From positions 85,805 through 149,804 of the forward strand of contig CAZLYC010000003.1 of assembly GCA_964563755.1 (NCBI GenBank): 64,000 nt of DNA, in the 5' to 3' direction. Both the position numbers and the translations under genes were made by a program. How positions within the stretch are numbered: the first letter of the stretch is position 1; each line of letters begins with the position of its first letter. Shown piece by piece: positions 7,842 through 15,226 of this stretch. A model generated the notes under the pieces. That model saw only the letters and a program-made list of their open reading frames with translations, made no database searches and was not told the origin of the DNA. This DNA comes from JABMQF01 sp964563755. GTDB lineage: Archaea > Nanobdellota > Nanobdellia > Woesearchaeales > UBA11576.

Positions 7842-8327
7842 ATGGTGTGCGAAAAAAAGAAGGAGATAGGACTTCTGATGGAGCTACGGAAAGACGGACG
7901 TCAGACCCTTACCGACATAAGCAAGAAGATAGGGATGCCAGTATCGACAATCTTTGACAAGGTAAAGGCCAACCGAAACCAGATGATAAACCGGTTCACG
8001 TGCCTGCTGGATTTCAGGAAGATAGGATTCAACTGCAGGGCGCAGATTGTGTTAAGGATAAGGAAGGACCAGAAAGACCAGAAGGCAGAGATGCAGGAAT
8101 ACCTTGTGAGGCACCCGAATGTGAACTCTGTCTACAAGATAAACAATGGCTATGATTTCCTTGTCGAGACAGTGTTTCGGGAGCTTAAGGAGCTCGACGA
8201 GTTCCTCGAGAAGCTCGAAGAACAGTTCAGGGTGCAGGAGAAGAACGTGTATTACATCATAGACGATGTCGCAAGAGAGGTCTTCATGACAGACCAGCTG
8301 CACGCGGAGATAATCGGGATGATATAA
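7842..8327 (+). CDS. Lrp/AsnC family transcriptional regulator
   Basis: About 161 residues. An N-terminal winged helix-turn-helix (KEIGLLMELRKDGRQTLTDISKKIGMPVSTIFDKVKANRNQMI) is followed by a RAM-like ligand or dimer domain (FRKIGFNCRAQIVLRIRKDQ... VNSVYKINNGYDFLVETVFRELKELDEFLEKLEEQF). The ATG at 7842 is chosen because GGAGGA lies eight bases upstream; the frame is open to a TTG at 7815. A close relative lies at 29723-30169 (shared FRKLGFNAK, HPNVNSLY, DYDVMAELVFKQL), so the pair are paralogues. The regulated genes are unknown, but the divergent AbrB-PhoU gene is a natural target. Confidence 0.85.
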   Translation: MVCEKKKEIGLLMELRKDGRQTLTDISKKIGMPVSTIFDKVKANRNQMINRFTCLLDFRKIGFNCRAQIVLRIRKDQKDQKAEMQEYLVRHPNVNSVYKINNGYDFLVETVFRELKELDEFLEKLEEQFRVQEKNVYYIIDDVAREVFMTDQLHAEIIGMI

Positions 8328-8339
8328 CAGTAATTACAT

Positions 8340-8432
8340 CGCTGCCGCCTAGCGAGCAACAGATAACAGGTCTAGAACAATTGCAGTTGGGCGAACAGAA
8401 GCAGATACATAATCAATGCGAACGCGGCAGCG
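8340..8432 (-). repeat. Dispersed intergenic repeat, copy 2
   Basis: A 93-base copy in reverse orientation, with ends CGCTGCCGC ... GCGGCAGCG (9-base perfect inverted repeat). Read on the minus strand it contains GTTCGCCCAACTGCAATTG and TGCTCGCTAGGCGGCA. It is nearly identical in its inner half to copy 6 at 58126. The outermost bases (CGC/GCG) differ from other copies but still pair with each other. It lies between two genes in tandem. Confidence 0.9.
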
Positions 8433-8494
8433 GAAGTTATCTATTTCATCACTAAACCAAAAATAATAAAAACCCTCAGGGGTTCCTGACCTGC

Positions 8495-8746
8495 ATGGCA
8501 ACCAAAAAACAAACAAAAACACAGACTGAAACAAAACAGCTCATAACAAAGGACATGCCTATCGGGCAGATTGTCATGCAGCACCCTGAAACATTTGAGG
8601 TGTTCGCGAAGCACGGCCTGCACTGCATAGGATGCGCGGCAGCGCATTTCGAGAACCTAGAACAGGGATGTATGGCGCATGGCATAGATGTCGAAAAAAT
8701 AGTAAAAGACCTCAATGATGCTGCGAAGAAGCAGAAAAAAGGCTAA
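8495..8746 (+). CDS. DUF1858 (hybrid-cluster-associated redox disulfide) protein
   Basis: An 83-residue protein. A Lys/Thr-rich N-terminus leads into ITKDMPIGQIVMQHPETFEVFAKHGLHCIGCAAAHFENLEQGCMAHGIDVEKIVKDLN, a full DUF1858 domain with the signature CIGC pair and the third Cys of the family. These small proteins are found in anaerobes and are thought to act as redox disulfide carriers, sometimes beside hybrid-cluster proteins; none is visible here. A short inverted repeat (AACCC/GGGTT) lies about 10-25 bases before the ATG, near the likely transcription start. Confidence 0.88.
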   Translation: MATKKQTKTQTETKQLITKDMPIGQIVMQHPETFEVFAKHGLHCIGCAAAHFENLEQGCMAHGIDVEKIVKDLNDAAKKQKKG

Positions 8747-8781
8747 AAAACAGAATAAGGACAATATTTTTATAAATAGCC

Positions 8782-8796
8782 GCTGCTTAAAGCAGC
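8782..8796. promoter_or_regulatory. Palindrome at predicted transcription start of the 8821 gene
   Basis: GCTGCTT-A-AAGCAGC is a perfect inverted repeat of 7+7 bases. It begins shortly after the TATA-like TTTTTATAAATA (8767-8778) and ends 24 bases before the ATG at 8821, which has GAGGT as ribosome binding site. Its position over the start point suggests an operator; the protein that would bind it is unknown. Confidence 0.5.
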
Positions 8797-8820
8797 TATT
8801 ACGATAAAAAGAGGTAACTG

Positions 8821-9297
8821 ATGGCATCAGCCAAATATCTTAAAGTCACGCTGACCCTGATGGCATTATATGCCGGAATCATGGGTTCTTTGACTCTTTT
8901 CTTCCAAGATGTCGCAGCATTTCTCTTCGGATATAACATAACTGATCCTGTAGCTACTAGATACTGGGGGGCAGTACTGCTTACCATGTCCATATTCTAT
9001 CTCTTCCTGTCGATGGACCCTGTGAAGCACAGGCTGTTCCTATGGATTGGTGTGTTCGACCTGGGTTTTGCATCAACACTGACAGTACTTAACGTCGCGA
9101 CAAAACACATAAGCGTAGCACAGGGAATTGTTGCAATAGTCCTGAATCCAATATTTATGGTCATACTGCTCTATGGACTTGCGAAACCTCCTGAAGGAGA
9201 AGTTGTCCTTATGGCAGGCCACTCGCAGAAACCAGAGATACCTGAGCATGAACTTCCGGCACACTTATCAGGCACGCATCCTCTAAAGGGAAAATGA
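8821..9297 (+). CDS. Four-helix membrane protein of unknown function
   Basis: A 158-residue protein with hydrophobic helices at about 8-28, 48-65, 75-92 and 100-120. It has a soluble, His-containing tail (EGEVVLMAGHSQKPEIPEHELPAHLSGTHPLKGK). The tail has four histidines and several acids and might bind metal. No family was recognised. It has its own TATA box and operator-like palindrome, and a GAGGT ribosome binding site eight bases ahead of ATG. It stands between DUF1858 and the nrd operon, and a link to either is unproven. Confidence 0.65.
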   Translation: MASAKYLKVTLTLMALYAGIMGSLTLFFQDVAAFLFGYNITDPVATRYWGAVLLTMSIFYLFLSMDPVKHRLFLWIGVFDLGFASTLTVLNVATKHISVAQGIVAIVLNPIFMVILLYGLAKPPEGEVVLMAGHSQKPEIPEHELPAHLSGTHPLKGK

Positions 9298-9480
9298 TTT
9301 CTTTATTTCATACTATTTTTCCATCATCATCCAGTGATACATAGACAATAAATCGATTAACCTGTTCTTAGAGCTTTAAACTGCAATACCTTGAAACAGT
9401 AGCGATGATTTACTGAGTAATGGTATCTCAATCCATCATAATGATTGCAAAAATAAACATTGAATAATATATTTCTCAGA
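9298..9480. other. AT-rich spacer with no recognisable gene
   Basis: Together with the promoter that follows, this makes a 353-base gap between the membrane protein and nrdR. No start codon with ribosome binding site leading into a convincing frame is seen on either strand. A minus-strand open frame at 9357-9626 runs through the nrdR promoter elements and has no family likeness. Confidence 0.5.
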
Positions 9481-9485
9481 AACAA

Positions 9486-9560
9486 AATGTTTAAATATCT
9501 GTTAATGAAGTGACCACTACCTGTTGTGTATGCCGATGAAGGAAAGCACAATATCTTGTG
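9486..9560 (+). promoter_or_regulatory. nrdR-nrdD promoter with tandem NrdR-box-like sites
   Basis: A TATA-like ATGTTTAAATATC (about 9487-9499) is followed by two related partial palindromes: CACTACCTGTTGTG at 9515-9528 and CACAATATCTTGTG at 9547-9560. Both resemble the bacterial NrdR box (consensus ACACWATATATWGTGT), and their starts are 32 bases apart. That is the three-turn spacing known for NrdR box pairs in bacteria. The first box overlaps the expected transcription start near 9515-9520. The leader to the nrdR ATG is about 130 bases. Confidence 0.7.
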
Positions 9561-9650
9561 TTTTTTGGTTTTCCGCCAAAAGCAGATAAAAACACGGTTT
9601 AAACGGTTTTTTACCAAAAAAACCAAACAAAAAAAGGAGAAAAGACAGCG

Positions 9651-10103
9651 ATGAAGTGTCCATTTTGCGGCAAACTAGACTCAAAGGTCGTTGACAAACG
9701 CGAGACAGAAAGTCACGAAGTCACGCGCAGAAGAAGAGAATGCCTCGGCTGCAACAAGAGGTACACAACATACGAGCGCCTCGAGACAGTCGCGCTGACA
9801 GTAGTCAAGAAAGACGGCACAAGACAGGAATACAACCGCGACAAGATCCTTTCAGGACTCCTTAAGGCCTGCGAGAAGCTGCCTGTCACAAGAGAAGCTA
9901 TCGATAAGGTCGTTGATGAAATCGAATCAGAGCTCAAGTCTGCAGAAGCTGCAGAGGTGGATGCAAAGAAAATAGGAGAGCTCGTGATGAAGGGATTGAA
10001 GAAGCTCAACAAGGTCGCATACATCAGATTCGCATCAGTCTACAAGGAATTCAAAGACATAGATGATTTCGAAAAAGAGCTACAAAGGCTCACCAAAAAG
10101 TAA
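9651..10103 (+). CDS. nrdR: Transcriptional repressor NrdR
   Basis: A 150-residue protein with the complete NrdR layout. An N-terminal zinc ribbon has C3, C6, C31 and C34 (MKCPFC ... RRRECLGC), followed by the linker KRYTTYERLETVALTVVKKDGTRQEYNRDKI and an ATP-cone (about 48-138) that reads the ATP/dATP balance. In bacteria NrdR represses ribonucleotide reductase genes when dATP is high. Here it is the first gene of an operon with the class III reductase. Two NrdR-box-like sites stand at its promoter, implying autoregulation together with nrdD. NrdR is typical of bacteria, so acquisition by transfer is likely. The start has AAAGGAGAA eleven bases upstream. Confidence 0.96.
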   Translation: MKCPFCGKLDSKVVDKRETESHEVTRRRRECLGCNKRYTTYERLETVALTVVKKDGTRQEYNRDKILSGLLKACEKLPVTREAIDKVVDEIESELKSAEAAEVDAKKIGELVMKGLKKLNKVAYIRFASVYKEFKDIDDFEKELQRLTKK

Positions 10104-10166
10104 ATACCCACCCCGCGGCTAGTTCTGCGGATAAAAAAAAAGGTAAAAAAATAGAGGTATGTAAAA

Positions 10167-12185
10167 ATGGAGGAGATTACGAAAGTACGCAGAGTGCAGA
10201 AGAGAGACGGCCAGCTGGTTCTCTTTGATGACAACAGGATAACCGAATGCATATTCAAGGCAGTAAAGGCAGTCGGTCAGGATGATTATAACAAGGCAAA
10301 GAACCTCTCTGCAAAAGTAGTTTCGATACTTGACATATTCTTCAAAGGCGGAGTTATACCCACAGTAGAGATGATGCAGGACCTGATAGAGAAGGTACTC
10401 ATCGAATCCGCAGAAGTAGAAATAGCAAAAGCATACATCCTCTACAGAGACCAGAGACGAAGGCTCAGAGAAGAGAACCAGGCGATGATGGACGTCACCG
10501 CAACAATGGACGGCTATCTCATGCAGTCAGACTGGAGAGTCGCAGAGAACGCCAACATGAATTATTCATTATCAGGACTTCTGATGCACGCGGCAACTTC
10601 AGTATTCGCACACTACACGCTGAACAACGTATATCCTAAAGAGATAGCTGATGCGCACAGGAACGGCGACATACACATCCACGACCTTGGAATGGGAATC
10701 GCAGGCTACTGCGCAGGATGGTCATTAAGACAGTTGCTGATTGAGGGATTCAACGGAGTGCCTGGCAAGATAGACTCAAAGCCGGCAAAGCACCTTGATT
10801 CAGCGCTATGGCAGATGATAAATTTCATAGGCACGCTGCAGAATGAATGGGCAGGAGCACAGGCATTCAGCTCCTTCGACACTTATCTCGCGCCTTTCAT
10901 CAAGTCAGACAACATGCCCTACATCAAGGTCAAGCAGTCCATACAGGGATTTGTGTTCAACATGAACGTACCATCAAGATGGGGCGGACAGACACCATTC
11001 TCAAACCTGACACTGGACTGGGTAGTACCTGAGGACATGAAGAACAAACGCGCGATAGTCGGCGGAAAAGAGCAGGACTTCACATACGGCGAATGCCAGA
11101 AAGAGATGGACATGATAAACAGGGCATTCATAGAAGTCATGACAGAAGGCGACTCGAGAGGAAGGATATTCACGTTCCCAATCCCGACATACAACGTAAC
11201 AACAGACTTCGACTGGGACAGCGAGAACTCAAACATGCTTTTTGACATGACAGCCAAATATGGAATACCATACTTCCAGAACTTCATCAACTCCGAACTT
11301 AAGCCCGGAGACGTAAGGAGCATGTGCTGCAGGCTGCAGATGGACATGCGCGAGCTCAGGCAGAAGGGAGGCGGTTTGTTCGGAGCAGTCGAGATGACAG
11401 GATCAGTCGGAGTAATCACGATAAACCTACCAAGGATAGGATACCTTGCAAAGACAAAAGAAGAGTTCCTTGACAGGCTCGGAAAGCTGATGGACCTATC
11501 CAAGCAGTCTCTTGAGATAAAAAGGAAACTCGTCCAGAGAAACATGGACAATGGCCTCATGCCATTCACAAAGAGATACCTTGGAACATTGCAGAACCAT
11601 TTCAACACAATAGGAATAAATGGAATGAACGAGACACTGATGAACTTCCTAGGCCCTGATGTCAACATGAGCACCAAGAGAGGAATAGTCTTTGCTGAAG
11701 AAGTGCTTGATTTCATGAGAGAGAAGCTCAAGAAATACCAGGAAGAGACAGGGAACATATACAACCTTGAAGCTACGCCTGCAGAAGGCACAGCATACAG
11801 GTTCGCGAAGCATGACAAGCAGAGGTACCCTGACATACTTACAGCAGGCAAAGAGGAACCATACTACACAAACAGCACCCAGCTGCCTGTAAGCCATACG
11901 ACAGACATATTCGAGGCGCTCGAACTGCAGGATGGCATACAGATAAAATACACTGGCGGAACAGTGTTCCACGGATTCCTTGGAGAGAGGGTGAGCGACG
12001 TAGAGACCTGCAAGAAGCTTGTGAAAAGGATAGCCTACAACTTCAGGCTGCCATACTTTACAATAACACCGACTTTCAGCGTGTGCCCCAAACACGGATA
12101 CATACCTGGAAGGCATGAGACATGCCCGTACGAAGACGGAGAAAAACAAGCATCAGCAGAGACGATGCCAAGAGTGACTAACTAA
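10167..12185 (+). CDS. nrdD: Anaerobic (class III) ribonucleotide reductase, catalytic part without the glycyl-radical end
   Basis: A 672-residue protein. An ATP-cone occupies residues about 1-95 (VRRVQKRDGQLVLFDDNRITECIFKAV). The catalytic ten-stranded barrel follows (NGDIHIHDLGMGIAGYCAGWSLRQLL, FSSFDTYLAPF, RGRIFTFPIPTYNVT, and MCCRLQMDMRELRQKGGGLFGAVEMTGSVGVITINLPR with the active-site Cys region). It ends in VCPKHGYIPGRHETCPYEDGEKQASAETMPRVTN and stops there. The usual C-terminal glycyl-radical segment is absent and is encoded by the next gene, in another frame, after a 20-base gap. It makes deoxyribonucleotides without oxygen, with formate or a thiol as reductant. The operon context (nrdR upstream, glutaredoxin-like and nrdG downstream) supports the function. 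Confidence 0.96.
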   Translation: MEEITKVRRVQKRDGQLVLFDDNRITECIFKAVKAVGQDDYNKAKNLSAKVVSILDIFFKGGVIPTVEMMQDLIEKVLIESAEVEIAKAYILYRDQRRRLREENQAMMDVTATMDGYLMQSDWRVAENANMNYSLSGLLMHAATSVFAHYTLNNVYPKEIADAHRNGDIHIHDLGMGIAGYCAGWSLRQLLIEGFNGVPGKIDSKPAKHLDSALWQMINFIGTLQNEWAGAQAFSSFDTYLAPFIKSDNMPYIKVKQSIQGFVFNMNVPSRWGGQTPFSNLTLDWVVPEDMKNKRAIVGGKEQDFTYGECQKEMDMINRAFIEVMTEGDSRGRIFTFPIPTYNVTTDFDWDSENSNMLFDMTAKYGIPYFQNFINSELKPGDVRSMCCRLQMDMRELRQKGGGLFGAVEMTGSVGVITINLPRIGYLAKTKEEFLDRLGKLMDLSKQSLEIKRKLVQRNMDNGLMPFTKRYLGTLQNHFNTIGINGMNETLMNFLGPDVNMSTKRGIVFAEEVLDFMREKLKKYQEETGNIYNLEATPAEGTAYRFAKHDKQRYPDILTAGKEEPYYTNSTQLPVSHTTDIFEALELQDGIQIKYTGGTVFHGFLGERVSDVETCKKLVKRIAYNFRLPYFTITPTFSVCPKHGYIPGRHETCPYEDGEKQASAETMPRVTN

Positions 12186-12205
12186 AAAAAAGAGGTGCGT
12201 GAAAG

Positions 12206-12406
12206 ATGACTAAATGCGGAATGAGATGCGAAGTATTTTCCAGGGTAGTAGGATACCACCGCCCAGTCCAGCAATGGAACAAGGGAAAGAAGGAAGAGTT
12301 CAGAGAGAGAGTCGAGTTCGACGAGACAGTCTCGCTTGACAGCAACCACGCGATGCGCGGCTACCCAAAGACAGAGATGGAACTGAAGAACAAATTCAGC
12401 TTCTAA
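12206..12406 (+). CDS. Separate glycyl-radical domain of class III ribonucleotide reductase
   Basis: A 66-residue protein beginning MTKCGMRCEVFSRVVGYHRPVQQWNKGKKEEFRER. This is the canonical NrdD C-terminus, with the radical glycine in RVVGY (Gly16) and the last two zinc-ribbon cysteines (C4, C8). It is not in frame with nrdD (offset of two), is separated from its stop by 20 bases, and has its own ribosome binding site (AGAGGTG) ahead of ATG. The zinc site is thus shared by two chains, with C-x-n-C in the large chain and CGMRC here. A 30-residue tail after the motif (SLDSNHAMRGYPKTEMELKNKFSF) exceeds the usual end. It probably docks onto the large chain and is activated by NrdG. A sequencing frameshift is the alternative, but the ribosome binding site and clean start argue for a real split gene. 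Confidence 0.88.
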   Translation: MTKCGMRCEVFSRVVGYHRPVQQWNKGKKEEFRERVEFDETVSLDSNHAMRGYPKTEMELKNKFSF

Positions 12407-12433
12407 ATCTTTTTATTTTTTTAGGTGATTATA

Positions 12434-12676
12434 ATGAAGTATAAACTGTTCACGACACCGATGTGCCCGAAATGCCCTGCGATGAAGACACACATGGCAA
12501 ATCAGACCAAGGTGCAAGGCGAACATATCAACTGCCACACGCCAGAAGGACTGGCTGAAGCAAGAAAGTACATAGTCGCATCAGTACCTATGGTCATATT
12601 CGTAGATGACGACGGGAAAGAAAGCAGGAGATGCGGAACGAAGGAAGAAGTGGATAGTTTTCTTTTAAACGTATAA
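12434..12676 (+). CDS. Glutaredoxin/NrdH-like thioredoxin-fold protein
   Basis: About 80 residues starting MKYKLFTTPMCPKCPAMKTHM, with a CPKC redox pair at the start of helix 1 and the cis-Pro segment VASVPMVIFVDDDGKESRRCG. This is a glutaredoxin-fold small protein. Lying between the glycyl-radical piece and nrdG, it is probably the electron donor that reduces the reductase, in place of formate, as seen for thioredoxin-dependent class III enzymes. That role is inferred from position. ATG at 12434 is chosen (TAGGTGA upstream); a GTG nine bases earlier is also in frame. Confidence 0.85.
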   Translation: MKYKLFTTPMCPKCPAMKTHMANQTKVQGEHINCHTPEGLAEARKYIVASVPMVIFVDDDGKESRRCGTKEEVDSFLLNV

Positions 12677-12725
12677 AAACAAACCGATAATCTTTTATTC
12701 TAAAAAAGAGGCGATAGGAACAAAC

Positions 12726-13430
12726 ATGATAATCGCCGGCCTACAGAAAACCAGTCTTGTTGATTGGCCTGAAAACATATGTTCTACAGTATTCTTAGCA
12801 GGGTGCAACTTCAGATGCCCGTTCTGCCATAATCCAGAACTTGTCCTTCCGGATGAGATAGAGAAGATAGAAAGCATGACAGAGACAGAACTAATAACCG
12901 CATTAGTATCAAGAAAAAGATTCATTGATGGAGTATGCATAACAGGTGGGGAGCCCTTGATGTCGCCAGACATAATTCCTCTGATGATGAGACTCAGGGA
13001 AAAAGGCTTCAAGATAAAGATAGACACAAATGGAAGCGTCCCGACAATGCTAAAGAAGATAATAGACGAAAAGCTTGCGGATTACATAGCAATGGACATA
13101 AAAGCACCGAAAAATAGATATAATGAAATAACCAATAGCAAGGTAAACACAGAGCTTATCGAGCAGAGCATAAAACTCATAAAGTCAAGCAACATAGATT
13201 ACGAGTTCAGGACAACAGTCGTAAAAGGACTGTTGGACAAAAAAGACATACTAGAAATCGCGGACTGGATAAAAGGCGCAAAAGCGTACTACCTACAGCA
13301 GTTCGTAGGGACAGAAAAGACAATAGACAAGGCCTACCTGAACAGGAAAGCGCATCCACCGGATGATATGCATGAGATGCTTGACGCTGTCAAGAACAAT
13401 TTTAAAAAAAGTGGAATAAGAGGGATATGA
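12726..13430 (+). CDS. nrdG: Anaerobic ribonucleotide reductase activating protein (radical SAM)
   Basis: A 234-residue radical-SAM enzyme with GLQKTSLVDWPENICSTVFLAGCNFRCPFCHNPEL, that is, the CxxxCxxC motif that binds the 4Fe-4S cluster. SAM-binding elements are CITGGEPLM and KIDTNGSVPTML. It generates the glycyl radical on the separate radical domain encoded at 12206. The protein resembles the longer NrdG form found in archaea and many anaerobes. It is the fifth gene of the nrd operon, and its stop overlaps the ATG of the next small gene (ATGA), so that gene is translationally coupled. The start is ATG at 12726 with GAGGCGATAGG upstream. Confidence 0.94.
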   Translation: MIIAGLQKTSLVDWPENICSTVFLAGCNFRCPFCHNPELVLPDEIEKIESMTETELITALVSRKRFIDGVCITGGEPLMSPDIIPLMMRLREKGFKIKIDTNGSVPTMLKKIIDEKLADYIAMDIKAPKNRYNEITNSKVNTELIEQSIKLIKSSNIDYEFRTTVVKGLLDKKDILEIADWIKGAKAYYLQQFVGTEKTIDKAYLNRKAHPPDDMHEMLDAVKNNFKKSGIRGI

Positions 13431-13591
13431 TGCAATACACTCTTGGAAAAGACATGATATTTGTCATACTTGCACTGATATCCTCGCTTGCTATGCTCAG
13501 CCAGCACGCGATGACCGCGACCATATTCTTTGGACTTGCCATACTATTCATCGTATTCGAACACCAGATATTTGATTACCTAGGGAGCTAA
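13427..13591 (+). CDS. 54-residue two-helix membrane protein coupled to nrdG
   Basis: A short frame that starts in the ATGA overlap with the nrdG stop and encodes 54 residues (MMQYTLGKDMIFVILALISS ... FEHQIFDYLGS). It contains two hydrophobic helices (about 10-25 and 29-44), and it ends two bases before the next gene. Codon use matches its neighbours, and the tight spacing on both sides makes it a real gene. Function unknown; because it sits inside the nrd-dut operon, it may form a small membrane complex with the following 97-residue protein. Confidence 0.7.
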   Translation: MMQYTLGKDMIFVILALISSLAMLSQHAMTATIFFGLAILFIVFEHQIFDYLGS

Positions 13592-13593
13592 AG

Positions 13594-13887
13594 ATGAAAA
13601 AACACATAGAGAAGATAGACGACCTATTCATACATTACTATGAGGGGATACTACTCTTCGGCGTAATCATGACTGCAATAGCCGTCTGGATATACGAATA
13701 CCATTACACAGAAAGCGGAGACGGACTTATCGGGATAATAGCAGCAGGACTATTGTTCTTCGGGACGCTAGTGATAGGCCAGGGAATAAGAGGCTGGAGA
13801 GATGGTGAAGAGTACAGGAACAAGTACATAGAGCTCAGGAGCAAGACAGGAGCAGACCTCGTAATAGAGAAAAGAAGAAGGAGATAA
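13594..13887 (+). CDS. Small two-helix membrane protein
   Basis: A 97-residue protein with helices at about 17-34 (GILLFGVIMTAIAVWIYEY) and 44-66 (GLIGIIAAGLLFFGTLVIGQGI). A basic cytoplasmic tail follows (GWRDGEEYRNKYIELRSKTGADLVIEKRRRR). No family was recognised. It starts two bases after the stop of the 54-residue membrane protein and ends seven bases before dut, clearly within one transcription unit. The two adjacent small membrane proteins may interact. Confidence 0.75.
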   Translation: MKKHIEKIDDLFIHYYEGILLFGVIMTAIAVWIYEYHYTESGDGLIGIIAAGLLFFGTLVIGQGIRGWRDGEEYRNKYIELRSKTGADLVIEKRRRR

Positions 13888-13894
13888 TTCTAAA

Positions 13895-14323
13895 ATGGTG
13901 GAAGTCAAGATACACAGGATAGACAAGAATGTAGAACTGCCAAAATACGCTAAACAGGGCGATGCGGCATTTGACCTTAGGAGTTCGGAAGACAAGATTC
14001 TCAAATCAGGCGATAAGCACATAGTCAAGACAGGCATAAGGCTCGCAATACCTGAAGGATATGTTGGACTGGTTTGGGACAGGAGCGGAGTTGCCGCAAA
14101 GCACGGTGTGCACTGCATGGCTGGCGTCATAGACTCAGGCTACAGGGGAGAAGTAGGCGTTGTCATGAAAAACTTGAGCAATGAAGACTTCACAATCGAA
14201 AAGAACATGAGAATAGCACAGATGCTCATACAGCCAGTGGCTGCTGCAAAAATAACCGAAGTGGAAGAATTAGAAGAGACAGAAAGGAATAGTGGCGGGT
14301 TTGGAAGCACTGGGCTGAAATAG
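13895..14323 (+). CDS. dut: dUTP diphosphatase (dUTPase)
   Basis: A 142-residue trimeric-type dUTPase with all five motifs: GDAAFDLRSSED (I), DRSGVAAKHG (II), GVIDSGYRGEVGVVMKNL (III), MRIAQMLIQPV (IV) and the C-terminal P-loop-like RNSGGFGSTG (V). It hydrolyses dUTP to dUMP and diphosphate, which keeps uracil out of DNA and supplies the dTMP precursor. Its place at the end of the nrd operon fits control of the deoxynucleotide pool. Length is normal for the family. Confidence 0.95.
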   Translation: MVEVKIHRIDKNVELPKYAKQGDAAFDLRSSEDKILKSGDKHIVKTGIRLAIPEGYVGLVWDRSGVAAKHGVHCMAGVIDSGYRGEVGVVMKNLSNEDFTIEKNMRIAQMLIQPVAAAKITEVEELEETERNSGGFGSTGLK

Positions 14324-14366
14324 AATCAATCAAATAAAAACAAAAAAAATAAAGAAAAAATAAAAT

Positions 14367-15122
14367 TTATTCTTCAGATTCACTCGCCAAAAAGGCCCAC
14401 CAAGGTTTCTTAGACTGGATTACTTCTCCATTCTCAGCATCTACCTGTGCCTGCACCTGCATCCTTGTCTTGAAAAGACCTAACATCTTAGCCTGTTTCT
14501 GGACCTGAACCTCGTAAGCAGCTCGGACTTTCTCTCCGCTACCCACCTCTTTAAGTTCAATCCTGCAGCTATTCTCCTCTGAACATACCTTCAGTCTCAA
14601 TCTTTCAAGCGCTTTCTCTGATGCAGCATCTGGCATGACCTTTACTTCAGAATCTTTTCCATTGCTTAATTTGACCCTTAACCTGGTCCTTTCCTGAACC
14701 TGTTCCTGGACCAATTCCATGGAAGTATCCGCAGAAGCACTGCCTGCCTCCAGGCGCATCCTGTTATTGCTCTGTTCTTGCACCCTGAGCTGTTTTCCGC
14801 TCTCAGAAGTGTACTCTCCTGCCCTGACTCTGCTTTGAGTCTGAACCCTATTTTGTATTTGGGTCTCTTCACCTTGATTCTGCTGTTGAGTCATGGTCTG
14901 TGTCTCAGTGCTTGTCTGCACGCCTTGACCAACTGTCTCACCAGATTCAGTCATCATATCTTCCTGCAAACCCTGTCCTGTGCCTTGACCTGCTTCTGCA
15001 AGTTCAGGATTATCAATACCTGTTCCTGGCTCGTGTATTCCCTGTTGTCTTTGAGCAAAAACCAAAGAGCTCATAAGAACACAAACAATCAAAGTTAGTA
15101 ATATTTTCTTGATGTTTATCAC
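14367..15122 (-). CDS. Secreted/anchored Gln-rich protein of a DPANN-type family
   Basis: About 250 residues. An N-terminal signal sequence (KKILLTLIVCVLMSSLVFAQ) is followed by a long low-complexity region rich in Gln, Thr, Glu and Arg (about 25-150). A conserved C-terminal domain (VKLSNGKDSEVKVMPDAASEKALERLRLKVCSEENSCRIELKEVG ... KPWWAFLASESEE) with two cysteines completes it. I have a recollection of similar C-terminal domains in Woesearchaeota/Pacearchaeota proteins, but the function is unknown. The start is uncertain: a TTTAAATA box at about 15149-15157 puts transcription near 15128, so the GTG at 15122 fits a near-leaderless messenger; the frame is open to a GTG at 15143. Confidence 0.7.
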   Translation of the reverse strand: MINIKKILLTLIVCVLMSSLVFAQRQQGIHEPGTGIDNPELAEAGQGTGQGLQEDMMTESGETVGQGVQTSTETQTMTQQQNQGEETQIQNRVQTQSRVRAGEYTSESGKQLRVQEQSNNRMRLEAGSASADTSMELVQEQVQERTRLRVKLSNGKDSEVKVMPDAASEKALERLRLKVCSEENSCRIELKEVGSGEKVRAAYEVQVQKQAKMLGLFKTRMQVQAQVDAENGEVIQSKKPWWAFLASESEE

Positions 15123-15226
15123 CTCAACAGTATATCCACTCACGAGCTATTTAAATATTCCTGAGAATAAGACGGAAAATACTTGTCAGAACATAAAACA
15201 AAAACAATTTTATTGAACAGGTTCAC

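Noticed and set aside
9298..9480. C/D-box small RNA
   Set aside because: ATGATT- and CTGA-like boxes occur but are too close together and lack the paired C'/D' set.
9357..9626. Minus-strand 89-residue frame
   Set aside because: It is antisense to the nrdR promoter and its NrdR boxes, is rich in rare residues and has no supporting start signals.
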